A stretch of DNA of 64,000 bases from Spirochaetota bacterium (GTDB lineage Bacteria > Spirochaetota > Spirochaetia > Treponematales > UBA12059), in NCBI GenBank assembly GCA_029547205.1, contig JAKPPT010000138.1:1-64000 (forward strand), written 5' to 3'. This document shows positions 26,465-35,819 of the stretch, one piece after another. Every line of letters begins with the position of its first letter. The first letter of the stretch is position 1. Below the pieces are notes generated by a model. The model was not told where the DNA came from. It ran no database searches and worked only from the letters and a program-made list of their open reading frames with translations. A program made the position numbers and the translations under genes.

Positions 26465-26484
26465 TGCTGGATAGTATGCCTGGA

Positions 26485-27450
26485 TTAATGAATTCCTGCT
26501 TTAAACATATTTTTTACATATACACGCCGTAATCGTTCCAGCCATACAACAATCATAGCTAATATAATTCGTGGTATAACCAACCAAAATAATGGTACAC
26601 CGATGACTAAGAATAAAAAGGTATCTTCCAACAAACTGTGCATCATCCCCGCATGGTGATTAAACAAATCTGCATCAGTGCGGGTCATGGTACCTTCTTC
26701 TACACTCTTAATAATAATTCCTGCCCCATATGCGTACCCCACTGTGTTAACCAGTATCCAGAGGATTGAAGTTTCTTTGCTCAATCCAAACATACGCATA
26801 AGTGGAGCAAAGAGTCGCGAGAGTTTTTCGGCTATAGCAAACTCTTTGAGTATTTCCTGGAGTATCATTATGCTAAAAACAAGCAACACAATTTTCTTTA
26901 TCAATTGCAGTAATGACATCGCCCACGATTGCAATGCCTGTATAAAACTCACAGATCCAGTTGCTGCTGTTTCTGTCACGGTTCGTATTGCAGAAAATTG
27001 AGGTGGCAGTACAAGGTTTAGAATAAATGCTGTGAGCAATGCCATGCCGATGCGTAAAAAAACCATTTTCAGTGCAGAAGAACCTGTTTTTTTCATTACA
27101 ATAGTCTCTACAATCATGTTGTGTGCAGTTAGACACATCAGTGCTAGTATGATGATATCATGCAATGATAGAGACAATGTTTTCATTACAGCAATTGCAC
27201 TGTAGATATTTAACAAAATAGAACTGATAAACACCAGTGCTGCTTCACCAGGAAGACCAAATAGCTTCATAAATGGTTCTAAAATAACAGCAATGACAGG
27301 TATAACCTTAAACCAGTTTAATAAAAATACAGCTAAACTAACTGGAATCATTACTTTAAAAAGAAAAAGCACCGTACTAAAACCGCTATAAATGCCCCTT
27401 TTGATCGCAGACCAAAAACGATTAGCCACTATTGTACTCCCTTGATCCAA
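26485..27450 (-). CDS. Gate (nucleoside-recognition) domain membrane protein
   Basis: A 321-residue membrane protein with about eight hydrophobic segments and two Gate-type repeats, as in spore-maturation SpmA/SpmB-like and nucleoside-transporter-gate proteins. Visible parts include KVMIPVSLAVFLLNW, FGLPGEAALVFISSILLNIYS and LFAPLMRMFGLSKE. The substrate is unknown. It starts 5 bases after the MBL hydrolase stop and is the last gene of a five-gene minus-strand operon, convergent with ccdA across only 20 bases. Confidence 0.8.
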   Translation of the reverse strand: MDQGSTIVANRFWSAIKRGIYSGFSTVLFLFKVMIPVSLAVFLLNWFKVIPVIAVILEPFMKLFGLPGEAALVFISSILLNIYSAIAVMKTLSLSLHDIIILALMCLTAHNMIVETIVMKKTGSSALKMVFLRIGMALLTAFILNLVLPPQFSAIRTVTETAATGSVSFIQALQSWAMSLLQLIKKIVLLVFSIMILQEILKEFAIAEKLSRLFAPLMRMFGLSKETSILWILVNTVGYAYGAGIIIKSVEEGTMTRTDADLFNHHAGMMHSLLEDTFLFLVIGVPLFWLVIPRIILAMIVVWLERLRRVYVKNMFKAGIH

Positions 27451-27455
27451 ACTAT

Positions 27456-28379
27456 CTATGGCTCAAGGTAGTATAGCTTTCCTTCCCGTGCCATTTCAAG
27501 ATGAAGTGTTGTTTTAGCATTTATTTTTGTGGAATAAAATAGTTCAAGTTCTTGCAGTTCAGTATCCGTCCTCTGTGGATCATGGTGAAACAGAACAAGG
27601 TTTTTTACTTTAGCTTTATATGCTGCATTGATTGCATATTCATACGAACTATGCCCCCACCCGATTTTGCTTGAAACATACTCTTTTGCCGTGTACTGAC
27701 TATCGTGTATGCAGATATCAGCATTATTCATAAATGCAAGTATTTTTGCATTTTCTTCTTTTGCAGTTTCTTCACCCTCTCTTGCAATTTCCGGATCATA
27801 GTCGGGTTGAGATGGATCTGTAGGAAATACATTTCTGTAAGGCTCATGGTCATAAATGGTAACAAGTGCCTTTCCCTTATACTCAATTCGATACCCAAGA
27901 CACAATACGGGATGGTTTAAGTATTTTGTAATAACAGTAATGCCATCATCCAGATCTAATTTAGTTTCCTGAAGGCTTTTATATTTTATAGAGGATGATA
28001 ACTCATCATGACGTACAGGCCAGTACCGATATGAAAGCTGTGTTCCAATGACTTTTTCCAACGGTTCATCTTCAAAGCTCACGGGTCCATGAATTGTCAA
28101 AACTGTCCCTGGTATATAAATTGGAGTAAACATGGGAAATCCCATGATATGATCCCAATGAGTATGCGTTAGAAAAATATCCGCCCTAATCGGTCCATTT
28201 TTTAATTCATTTTTTACTAAAGAATCACCAAGAGGCCGTATACCTGAACCAGCATCAATAATTATGATTCGCTTATCACATCGAACTTCAAGACACGAAG
28301 TATTGCCACCAAATAGCACAGTATCCTGACCAGGGACAGGCATGGAACCTCTGTCTCCCCATATCTTCACTGAAAACAT
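27456..28379 (-). CDS. Metallo-beta-lactamase-fold hydrolase
   Basis: The 307-residue protein has the N-terminal VKIWGDRGSMPVPG of a subgroup often annotated as cyclic-nucleotide or phosphodiesterase-like MBL proteins. The metal motif is HTHWDH (~72-77), with further ligands expected in HPVLCLG, YDHEPYR, IHDSQYT and LFHHDP. It probably hydrolyses a phosphodiester or ester; cyclic nucleotide as substrate is only a suggestion. It starts 3 bases after the HDOD gene ends. Confidence 0.85.
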   Translation of the reverse strand: MFSVKIWGDRGSMPVPGQDTVLFGGNTSCLEVRCDKRIIIIDAGSGIRPLGDSLVKNELKNGPIRADIFLTHTHWDHIMGFPMFTPIYIPGTVLTIHGPVSFEDEPLEKVIGTQLSYRYWPVRHDELSSSIKYKSLQETKLDLDDGITVITKYLNHPVLCLGYRIEYKGKALVTIYDHEPYRNVFPTDPSQPDYDPEIAREGEETAKEENAKILAFMNNADICIHDSQYTAKEYVSSKIGWGHSSYEYAINAAYKAKVKNLVLFHHDPQRTDTELQELELFYSTKINAKTTLHLEMAREGKLYYLEP

Positions 28380-28382
28380 GTA

Positions 28383-29252
28383 TTATTCCTTGATTTTTAA
28401 GAAGATAGAAGCCTTTTCGATTTCCGAATTAACTATATCATCGATCTGATGCAGCCACTCTTTAGGTATTGCTAATGCATTCCAATATTCTGACGGAACT
28501 TTTTCAGGATACAAGCAACCTGAAAAACCTATACCGTTTTTATTTGCATAATTATCTGCAACAATAACGGTCATAATAATATCTTTATATTCACCTTCGT
28601 ATAATTCCAAACTATGGTGATACCGAATTGTATCAGCTATTGCACCACTTAAACGCCATGCTTCGATTATGAGTCCGCCAACATCCGTGTGATCCATATC
28701 AAATGTGCGCTTTTCAGCTAGGTACAAGGGAATTTTTTCACTATCAGCTATAGCCATCGCTTTAATAAAATCATCACTCACAATGTTATTGAGAGGAATT
28801 TTTCCAATATCGTGCAAGAGTCCTGCAGCAAAATATTCATCGAGCTGTTTGTTATCAATTTTTCTCTCTTTAGCAATCAGTTTAGCTACCACACCTGTAC
28901 ATAAGGAATGCCGCCAAAACCCTTCCATATTGAGTGCTTTAAAAGAGCTCTTATCAGAAAGTTTATCGAGTACTGCGGTACTTAACGCAAGATTTTTAAC
29001 AGTATTGAGCCCCAGCATGATGATTGCACGTACTAAATTAGTAATTTTATTTTGTACGCCATAATATGCAGAATTAATGAGCTTAATTACTCTACCCATT
29101 AAGACAGGATCCAATGAGATTACTTTATCAAGGTCTACCGGACTTGTTTTTGGATTATTGCAGACTTCTATTACTTTGGTTACACTTGTCGGTAGGCTTG
29201 GCATTTGCATAATGTAATTTTTTATTTTATTCTGGTAAAAATCACTTGCCAC
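28383..29252 (-). CDS. HDOD/HD-domain signalling protein
   Basis: HDOD proteins are HD-superfamily output modules; most have lost the metal site. Here residues ~15-220 match HDOD (MQMPSLPTSVTKVIEVCNNP, LINSAYYG, IIMLGLNTVKNLALSTAV). The histidines typical of active HD enzymes are partly kept: FWRHSL, AAGLLHDIGKIPL, MDHTDVGG and RYHHSLELY. A phosphohydrolase activity is therefore possible. The start overlaps the large TPR gene by 11 bases. Confidence 0.85.
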   Translation of the reverse strand: MASDFYQNKIKNYIMQMPSLPTSVTKVIEVCNNPKTSPVDLDKVISLDPVLMGRVIKLINSAYYGVQNKITNLVRAIIMLGLNTVKNLALSTAVLDKLSDKSSFKALNMEGFWRHSLCTGVVAKLIAKERKIDNKQLDEYFAAGLLHDIGKIPLNNIVSDDFIKAMAIADSEKIPLYLAEKRTFDMDHTDVGGLIIEAWRLSGAIADTIRYHHSLELYEGEYKDIIMTVIVADNYANKNGIGFSGCLYPEKVPSEYWNALAIPKEWLHQIDDIVNSEIEKASIFLKIKE

Positions 29253-32200
29253 TATTTTTTTCCTCCCTCATCCGATCAATCAATTTTGCTAGCCGATTAG
29301 ATACTTCAACGCCCTCAATAACTGTTTTTTCTTGAGTGTTTACCTTTTTGTATATATCGATATTTTGAATGAGGGTATCTAACTTTTGAGCTACCCCGCT
29401 CTCTTGTAACACATGCCTCTTTTCTTCCGGGAGACATTCTGTTAATGATTTTAAATAAACAAAAAGGCGCTCTACTTCATCACTGATAATACTAAAAGAA
29501 GCTTTTTGAGCTTGTCTGGTATTTTTCGGCTCTGGCACGTTTGATTCTGGCATTTTTTCTTGTGCATCACCCGCATTGGAGAACGTTGGTGAAACAGATG
29601 ATTCTTCTGTAGTTGGTTCTTGCAACGTTTGCAGTTCTTGTGATTCTTCTGCTTCCTGCAAAAAATCTTCCGGCACTTCTTCGATACTAACTTCATCACT
29701 TCCGGGGATTTCTCGATCAACTGAAGGTTGTTCAAACTCATCTGGTCCAAGCTCTACCTCAAAATCAGGTTCGGTTTCAACAGGTTCCTGTTCTTCGATA
29801 TACTCTGGAAAATCTTCCGATGTTTCAAGCAGCTGTTCTCCATCTGTTAATGCTTCTTTGTCTTCCAGAAGCGGTTCCTCCACATCAGGTTCGACTACAT
29901 CAGGCATTTCGAGCGCTTCTTGCAGTGAGTCCGGAATTGTTTCCAAATCTTCATCAAGTTCAGATTGTAGCAAGTTATCTTCTGTGTATTCTGGAACATC
30001 CTCAATTGCTTCTGCTTCATCAAGTAAGTTACTTTCATCGAGTGGTACATCCATAAGGTCTTCTGGAATTAATTCAAGATCTGCATCATCTTCCAGCAGT
30101 GGTTCTGGTTGCGGTTGAGATAAATCGATTGGTTCTGGTGGATAAGGTTCATGATGCAATCCCTGCTCCAAAGATTCACTGCTAGCACCTTTTTCATTTC
30201 CACCACTGCTATCAGGCTGATACGGTTTTTCCTGAGCTGCTGTACTACCAGGAATAGGTGATTGTGCATTCATTTGCGGTTGAGGGGCAGAAATAATAAT
30301 CGGTGCCTGCTGCGGATATTGTGGATACTGTGGAAATTGCGGATACTGCGGGTACAGAGGAGGCTGTGGTTGTGCCATACTTGGTTGAGCTTGTTGCGGG
30401 AAAGGCTGCTGATTTTGATTCTCCATCCCTCGCTGATTGTATGGTTCCTGATAGGGCTGTTTAGTATCCAGTGTTTCATCTGGCTTGCGTTGATCTTTAT
30501 TCATGCCTGTTTCAGAAGAATTACTTTCCGCTCCTGTACCTCTTGAACCAGCAGGATACTCTGGTTCACGCTCCATTCCATTGAGCAATTGCCCCTCAAA
30601 ACTCTGTATTTCCTCTTCCTCTTCTTCTGTTTGAATAATTGGCTCATCGGTCTCAAATACTTCTTCATGCTCATCAAGCACCAGCAGTTCATCAGATTCA
30701 TCAACAGGAATATATTCCGATCGGAGCAATGCCATGAGCTCTTCATATTCTTTAGTTGCTTTTGCTGATGCATCTTCTACCGGAGCATTGAGATGCTCTT
30801 TAAGTTTGTTGATGTTCTTTTCCCATTGCTCCTTCATACTTTCAGAAAATGATGAAACAGCGTTTTCATACATTGACAGCGATTTGTTAAGTCGATCTAT
30901 TATTTCTCTATTCTCAAGTGTATCAACCAGGCTCATAACTTTTTCTGCAGCCTGAACTGCGTCATCAATTTGTCCCAGCTTCTGATATGCAACAGAAAGT
31001 TCGTACCATGCTTCAGCAAATTTTTCATCTCTTGCTAACAGTGCTAATAATATCTTTTTAGCATCATCATATTTCCCCTGTACATTATACGCACGAGCTA
31101 AGTTGAGTAATAACTGTTTATTCAATGGAAATCTTTCTAAGCCATGTTTTATTGTTTCTTCAGCATGGCTTGCTTCATTATTTTTTATGCAAATATCTGC
31201 ATACTGGATAAACCACTCAGGATTTTCTGAATCAAGATTGATTAAGTTCTTTAATACCGATTTTAACTGCTTGTAATCCTTAAGCTCTAGCAAAATAACC
31301 ACATATTCCTGTAGTACCGAGACGTTCTTCCCATCTTTTTTCATTAGCTTCTTTATTTCTTCGAAAGCTTCATCTATTTTACCTTTAAAACGAAGTGATT
31401 TTACATAAAAAAGATGTAAAGGAACGTTAGTAGGAATAAGTTCTACCAGTGCTTTTATTTCATCAAGCGCTTCAATTGGCTTACCGCTTTGCTCAAGCAA
31501 ATATTCGATATTAGCAGCTGATTTTATATACGAAGGATCGACTTCCAGTGCTTTTCTGTACCAGCGTAATGATTCATCCAGTTTGCCTAGCTTTGCATAA
31601 ACTTGACCAATATTATTACGAGCTGCAGCATTTAATGGTTCTATAGTTAAAATTTGATTAAACACCTCTAATGCTTTTTTATTTTCCCCCAACTGTATAT
31701 AACAAGTACCATAATGCTGCATTGCCTCAATCCAGCCCGGCCTTGCTTTGACTGCCAGTTCAAATTCCCGTAAAGCATTTTTATAATCCTCTGCTTTTTC
31801 ATAAATCATTCCCAGATTTAAATGGAATGATGGATAGTTTGGATCTATCGAAAGACCTTTTTTAAATATTTGTATTGCCTTTTGCGTATCATCCATAAGC
31901 ATATATGTTGTGCCTAAATTATTGTAAGCCATAACATGGTGAGGATTCAGTTCTAGTGCTTTTGAATAAGCCATTTCTGCTTTTTTATAATCTTTCAATG
32001 CTTTGTGTACATTACCCATGCCAAACAGCAATTCTGCATCTGTAGGTGCATATTCTATTGCTTGTTCAAATGCTGAAAATGCATCAGAAACTTTATTGAG
32101 TCTAAGATATACCGTACCAATACCTTCAAGTGCACGTACATTTTTTGAATCTAATTCTAATATTTTACTAAATGTTGCAAGAGCTTCTTTGAGCTGATTA

Positions 32201-32364
32201 TTTCTAAAATATGCTGTACCTAACAACAAACGAGGTTCAATATTTGTTGGATCCTCAACAATTAATTTGCGTAAAACTTGTTCAGCTATTTCAAAATCTC
32301 TGAACTGGATTGCATTCTGGGCTTTTTTTATTAATGTTTCATAGTTTGCCGTTTTTCTGCTCAT
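29242..32364 (-). CDS. Large TPR protein with disordered acidic and Pro/Gln-rich tail
   Basis: A 1040-residue protein without signal peptide. Residues ~8-485 form about fourteen tetratricopeptide repeats (consensus such as YNNLGTTYMLMDDTQKAIQIF). A helical linker follows (~490-560), then a long low-complexity region. The latter is acidic (EEEEEE, ~575), then Pro/Gln/Tyr-rich with YPQ/FPQ repeats (~660-710), then again acidic to ~950. The last ~85 residues (ISDEVERLFVYLKSLTECLPEE ...) are ordered. It looks like a cytoplasmic scaffold. The start is coupled by ATGA to the LamG/FN3 gene upstream and its end to HDOD downstream. No precise function is known to me. Confidence 0.88.
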   Translation of the reverse strand: MSRKTANYETLIKKAQNAIQFRDFEIAEQVLRKLIVEDPTNIEPRLLLGTAYFRNNQLKEALATFSKILELDSKNVRALEGIGTVYLRLNKVSDAFSAFEQAIEYAPTDAELLFGMGNVHKALKDYKKAEMAYSKALELNPHHVMAYNNLGTTYMLMDDTQKAIQIFKKGLSIDPNYPSFHLNLGMIYEKAEDYKNALREFELAVKARPGWIEAMQHYGTCYIQLGENKKALEVFNQILTIEPLNAAARNNIGQVYAKLGKLDESLRWYRKALEVDPSYIKSAANIEYLLEQSGKPIEALDEIKALVELIPTNVPLHLFYVKSLRFKGKIDEAFEEIKKLMKKDGKNVSVLQEYVVILLELKDYKQLKSVLKNLINLDSENPEWFIQYADICIKNNEASHAEETIKHGLERFPLNKQLLLNLARAYNVQGKYDDAKKILLALLARDEKFAEAWYELSVAYQKLGQIDDAVQAAEKVMSLVDTLENREIIDRLNKSLSMYENAVSSFSESMKEQWEKNINKLKEHLNAPVEDASAKATKEYEELMALLRSEYIPVDESDELLVLDEHEEVFETDEPIIQTEEEEEEIQSFEGQLLNGMEREPEYPAGSRGTGAESNSSETGMNKDQRKPDETLDTKQPYQEPYNQRGMENQNQQPFPQQAQPSMAQPQPPLYPQYPQFPQYPQYPQQAPIIISAPQPQMNAQSPIPGSTAAQEKPYQPDSSGGNEKGASSESLEQGLHHEPYPPEPIDLSQPQPEPLLEDDADLELIPEDLMDVPLDESNLLDEAEAIEDVPEYTEDNLLQSELDEDLETIPDSLQEALEMPDVVEPDVEEPLLEDKEALTDGEQLLETSEDFPEYIEEQEPVETEPDFEVELGPDEFEQPSVDREIPGSDEVSIEEVPEDFLQEAEESQELQTLQEPTTEESSVSPTFSNAGDAQEKMPESNVPEPKNTRQAQKASFSIISDEVERLFVYLKSLTECLPEEKRHVLQESGVAQKLDTLIQNIDIYKKVNTQEKTVIEGVEVSNRLAKLIDRMREEKNSGK

Positions 32365-33836
32365 GGCGCTATCCTCATGGGTCTTGCAGTGACTTCTTGC
32401 GAAAATTCCCCTATCTGTACAGCTGTTTCATCATCAAACGCTGCAATGCAAATAAAATACAAGCTTCCATTAGTTAAATTAGTTAATGCAAAACTTGAAA
32501 TATTTGCTCCTTTAATAATTATAGGACTTTTTCCCTCTTTTGCATCGGTACCAAAATACTTTCCGGATTCTTTTCCATAGTAGATTACGTAACCTTTCAC
32601 ATCTGGTTCATTCGAAGGTGTCCAATACAGCTTTATTGTACCATTACCAGCAACAGCTGTTAAATTTTTTGGCGGCAATGGCAGTCGATTTTGTTCATAA
32701 ACAATTTCTGTCTGTTTAATAATTGGACTGGTCATACCTGCTGGATCAGGAAAAAGCTCATACTTAAGCTGAAGGTACCTGCCAGTATCATTTTTATAAT
32801 TGTCTCGAGTGAGCATTTTCCAATCTGCATCGGTCCAGGCTTGTGCACTATTTGCTAAGCGATAGCTTATTACAACTTGTTGTTTTGAATCACCAACAAT
32901 GGTTGGCTTTATTGTTGCGACACGGCTATCCTTTGATCCTAAATCAATTATTGGTGAAATAGCTATACCACCATCAAGAGGATATCGCTTTTCTGAAACC
33001 TGTTCCAATACACCTTCAGTTATTCGAAAATTATCGATAAAACCTGTAAAATTTGGGGCAAGATCAAAATTAATTGTAGTACCCATCAATCCAGTGAAAA
33101 GCTTCCCGTTCTCTTTGCCGTTTGCTGTTAAATATACAATCGCTTCTGGTTTGCCATCTTTTATGAGCTGAAGTAATCCATTTTCAGAATTGTACGATAC
33201 TAAATAGTGCGCCCATACATCAGGGGTAATTGGAGTTAGTGCTGCAAGATTGATAACTTGTTCTTTGCTCTCATTAAAAAAAATATTAATAAAATTGATT
33301 CTCAGCTTATTTTGCAACACTATTCCAGAAATCTGTTGGGTGTACCAATTTTTACCAAACTGTCGTGAACCTTTCCAAAAAAATATGATTTCCCCATTTG
33401 CAGCAAGTTGAGGTTTTATCCAAAAATCTAAAGAAAAACTTTCTAAAACTGTATTAGGTGAAAATATTGTGCTAGCAAGTGGATTCAGTGTAATTTTTCC
33501 GTTTGGTGCTTTTACATAGAGGCTTCGGTTGCCAAACTTTTTTTCCTGTGGTGATAATTGCAACAGTCCTTCTCTTGTAACCCTCCACTTTTTTACCGTA
33601 TCAGATAAAGGTTCTTCTTCAAAATCCAATAAAAGATCGGTTGTATATACATGACTTGTATCTTTTGATTCTAATAGTAAATCGCCATTGGATAAGGCTT
33701 GCGTGTTAATAAAAGTCCATCCAACAGGAGAAGATGGAATTACTGTTGCGGCATTGAGGACTAAAAGTGTATCTTGTGCAAATAAGAATGAAAAAATAAG
33801 AAAAAAAGATACCGCAACTATAATAATTTTTCTCAT
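32361..33836 (-). CDS. Exported LamG-like and fibronectin type III domain protein
   Basis: A signal peptide (~1-20, FSFLFAQ) precedes a concanavalin/LamG-type lectin fold at ~100-275 (SFSLDFWIKPQL, WAHYLVSYNSENGLLQLIKDG, IDNFRITEG). A fibronectin type III domain lies at ~390-485 (PPKNLTAVAGNGTIKLYW, VKGYVIYYGK). A surface or periplasmic binding role is likely. It is the first gene of the minus-strand operon that continues into TPR, HDOD, MBL and Gate genes. It is divergent from uvrC across 160 bases. Confidence 0.82.
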   Translation of the reverse strand: MRKIIIVAVSFFLIFSFLFAQDTLLVLNAATVIPSSPVGWTFINTQALSNGDLLLESKDTSHVYTTDLLLDFEEEPLSDTVKKWRVTREGLLQLSPQEKKFGNRSLYVKAPNGKITLNPLASTIFSPNTVLESFSLDFWIKPQLAANGEIIFFWKGSRQFGKNWYTQQISGIVLQNKLRINFINIFFNESKEQVINLAALTPITPDVWAHYLVSYNSENGLLQLIKDGKPEAIVYLTANGKENGKLFTGLMGTTINFDLAPNFTGFIDNFRITEGVLEQVSEKRYPLDGGIAISPIIDLGSKDSRVATIKPTIVGDSKQQVVISYRLANSAQAWTDADWKMLTRDNYKNDTGRYLQLKYELFPDPAGMTSPIIKQTEIVYEQNRLPLPPKNLTAVAGNGTIKLYWTPSNEPDVKGYVIYYGKESGKYFGTDAKEGKSPIIIKGANISSFALTNLTNGSLYFICIAAFDDETAVQIGEFSQEVTARPMRIAP

Positions 33837-33995
33837 CAGTGGTTAGTACTCCCTCTATACCCTATAATCTTTAGGATAGTTTACACCATTTTCTTATCTT
33901 TTTAAATCTTGTATCTATAGTATGTTTTTTTATTATTATAGTATATGGTATGTATCGGCAAAAACAGCGTAGTGCTGTACAGATAAGTTTAAGCT

Positions 33996-35819
33996 ATGGA
34001 TTCAATTGAAACATTAAAACGCATTGCATTATCAGCTCCACAAAGTCCTGGTGTATACCTCTGGAAGGATAATGAGGGGACTATTCTCTATATTGGCAAA
34101 GCTGTATCACTTAAAAATAGACTATTGTCATATTTTTCATCGAAAAGCCCTTATAAAGTTCGTTTCATACTAAAACATGCCACAACTATTGAATGGATTC
34201 AAACAGAAAATGAATATGATGCCCTTTTATTGGAAAATAATCTAATAAAGCAGTATGCACCTCGCTATAATGTTAATCTCAAAGATGGTAAAACATATCC
34301 TTCAATCAAAATAACCAATGAGCCCTATCCTCGTATTTTTAGAACCAGAACTATTATTAAAGATGGGGGACAGTACTATGGACCCTTTCCGAGCGCTGAT
34401 ATTATTGACCGCTATATCAGCATTATCAAGAAACTGTTTCCTCTACGATACTGTAAAGTAATGCGAAAACGTGAAACTCCCTGTCTGTATTACCATATCG
34501 GGAAATGCTCGGCTCCCTGTGCTAGAAAAATTACACAGGAAGCATACATGCACTTTATTGAACAGGCAAAACTCTTATTAGAAGGTAAAACAGAAACACT
34601 TATTAAAAACCTAACACAAACGATGCATGAGCTATCGCAAGCCATGCAGTATGAAAAAGCAGCACAGTATCGCGATATTATTATTTCTTTAGAAACGTTT
34701 AAATCTGAAAATCCAGTGATGGATTTCTCAGAAGACAACCATGATGTTATTGCATGGAAAAAAGATCATGCACTGCTTACAATTATTGTATTTCAATTCA
34801 GAAATGGAAAAATGATTAATAGAGACTTATTTAGAGAAACGTACGCTGGACCAGAAGAAGAAGCAATTCAGGAATTTATTATTTCCTATTACAATGCATC
34901 AAAAACCATACCTGCTTTCATAATCATGAAGTCTATCACCGGTCAAGAACTTCTCGAACAATACTTCATGCAGCAGCATAAAATTTCGGTAAGCATCAAA
35001 GCACCCAAAACATCTCGAGAAGAATCCAGCAGAGCTCTTGCTGAGTTCAATGCTGCGGAAGATATCAGGCATAGAAGAAAAGAAACGGGCTTTTTTGAAG
35101 GCATGAATGCATTGCTTGCCAGTTTATCACTTCCTAAACTTCCAGAAACTATTATCTGTATGGATATAGCTCAACTTGGTGGTACTCATACTGTTGCATC
35201 AGTTGTACAATTTGTAAACGGTGTTCCCGATAAAAAATCATATAGACTGTACACCATTCGATCGCTCAATGGTGCTATTGATGACTATGAAGCTATCCGT
35301 GAAGCAACAGCACGACATTTTATGAAACTCATCAATCAAGAAGAAGGTATATTTCCCGATTTAATTGTCATAGATGGAGGCATTGGTCAGGTCCATGCAG
35401 CACAGGAAATTCTATCATCACTAAACCTACATATACCGCTTATTGGACTTGCGAAAGAAAAAGAAACAATTATTATGCAGGATAGCTCTGAGTTACAGCT
35501 TGAGCTCACCAATCCAGGCTTACAATTGCTCGTTGCTCTTCGCGATGAAGCACATAGGTTTGCAACAAAAACAAACCAAATTAAACGAAAACAAGCGGTA
35601 CTGAATTCAATTTTTTCAGAAGTTCAGGGCATTGGACCCAAAAAAACCGCATACCTACTTAAGGAATTAAAAACTCTTGAACATGTCGCAGAAGCAGATA
35701 GTACCTATCTGGAAAAGCTGCTCCATATTAACAGAGAACAGGCAGAAGCAATAAAAGAACTAGCACAGAAACACGTGCAAAAGCAAACCCATACCAGTAA
35801 CAACAATGAAAACCAATAA
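33996..35819 (+). CDS. uvrC: Excinuclease ABC subunit C
   Basis: UvrC makes both incisions in nucleotide excision repair. The order of parts is: GIY-YIG nuclease (SPGVYLWKDNEGTILYIGKA, ~15-35); a cysteine cluster (CKVMRKRETPCLYYHIGKC, with CSAPC); UvrB-binding region (~205-240); RNase H-like nuclease (MDIAQLGGTHTVAS and VIDGGIGQVHAAQ); and C-terminal helix-hairpin-helix (QGIGPKKTAYLLKEL). Length 607 is normal. No strong ribosome site precedes the ATG. It overlaps the Rsm22-like gene by 14 bases. Confidence 0.96.
   Translation: MDSIETLKRIALSAPQSPGVYLWKDNEGTILYIGKAVSLKNRLLSYFSSKSPYKVRFILKHATTIEWIQTENEYDALLLENNLIKQYAPRYNVNLKDGKTYPSIKITNEPYPRIFRTRTIIKDGGQYYGPFPSADIIDRYISIIKKLFPLRYCKVMRKRETPCLYYHIGKCSAPCARKITQEAYMHFIEQAKLLLEGKTETLIKNLTQTMHELSQAMQYEKAAQYRDIIISLETFKSENPVMDFSEDNHDVIAWKKDHALLTIIVFQFRNGKMINRDLFRETYAGPEEEAIQEFIISYYNASKTIPAFIIMKSITGQELLEQYFMQQHKISVSIKAPKTSREESSRALAEFNAAEDIRHRRKETGFFEGMNALLASLSLPKLPETIICMDIAQLGGTHTVASVVQFVNGVPDKKSYRLYTIRSLNGAIDDYEAIREATARHFMKLINQEEGIFPDLIVIDGGIGQVHAAQEILSSLNLHIPLIGLAKEKETIIMQDSSELQLELTNPGLQLLVALRDEAHRFATKTNQIKRKQAVLNSIFSEVQGIGPKKTAYLLKELKTLEHVAEADSTYLEKLLHINREQAEAIKELAQKHVQKQTHTSNNNENQ

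Noticed and set aside
29576-30118. Plus-strand frame of 180 residues made mostly of Ser, Cys and Gly
   Set aside because: It is the antisense of the acidic low-complexity tail of the TPR protein (GAA/GAT/TCA codons); no ribosome site or domain.
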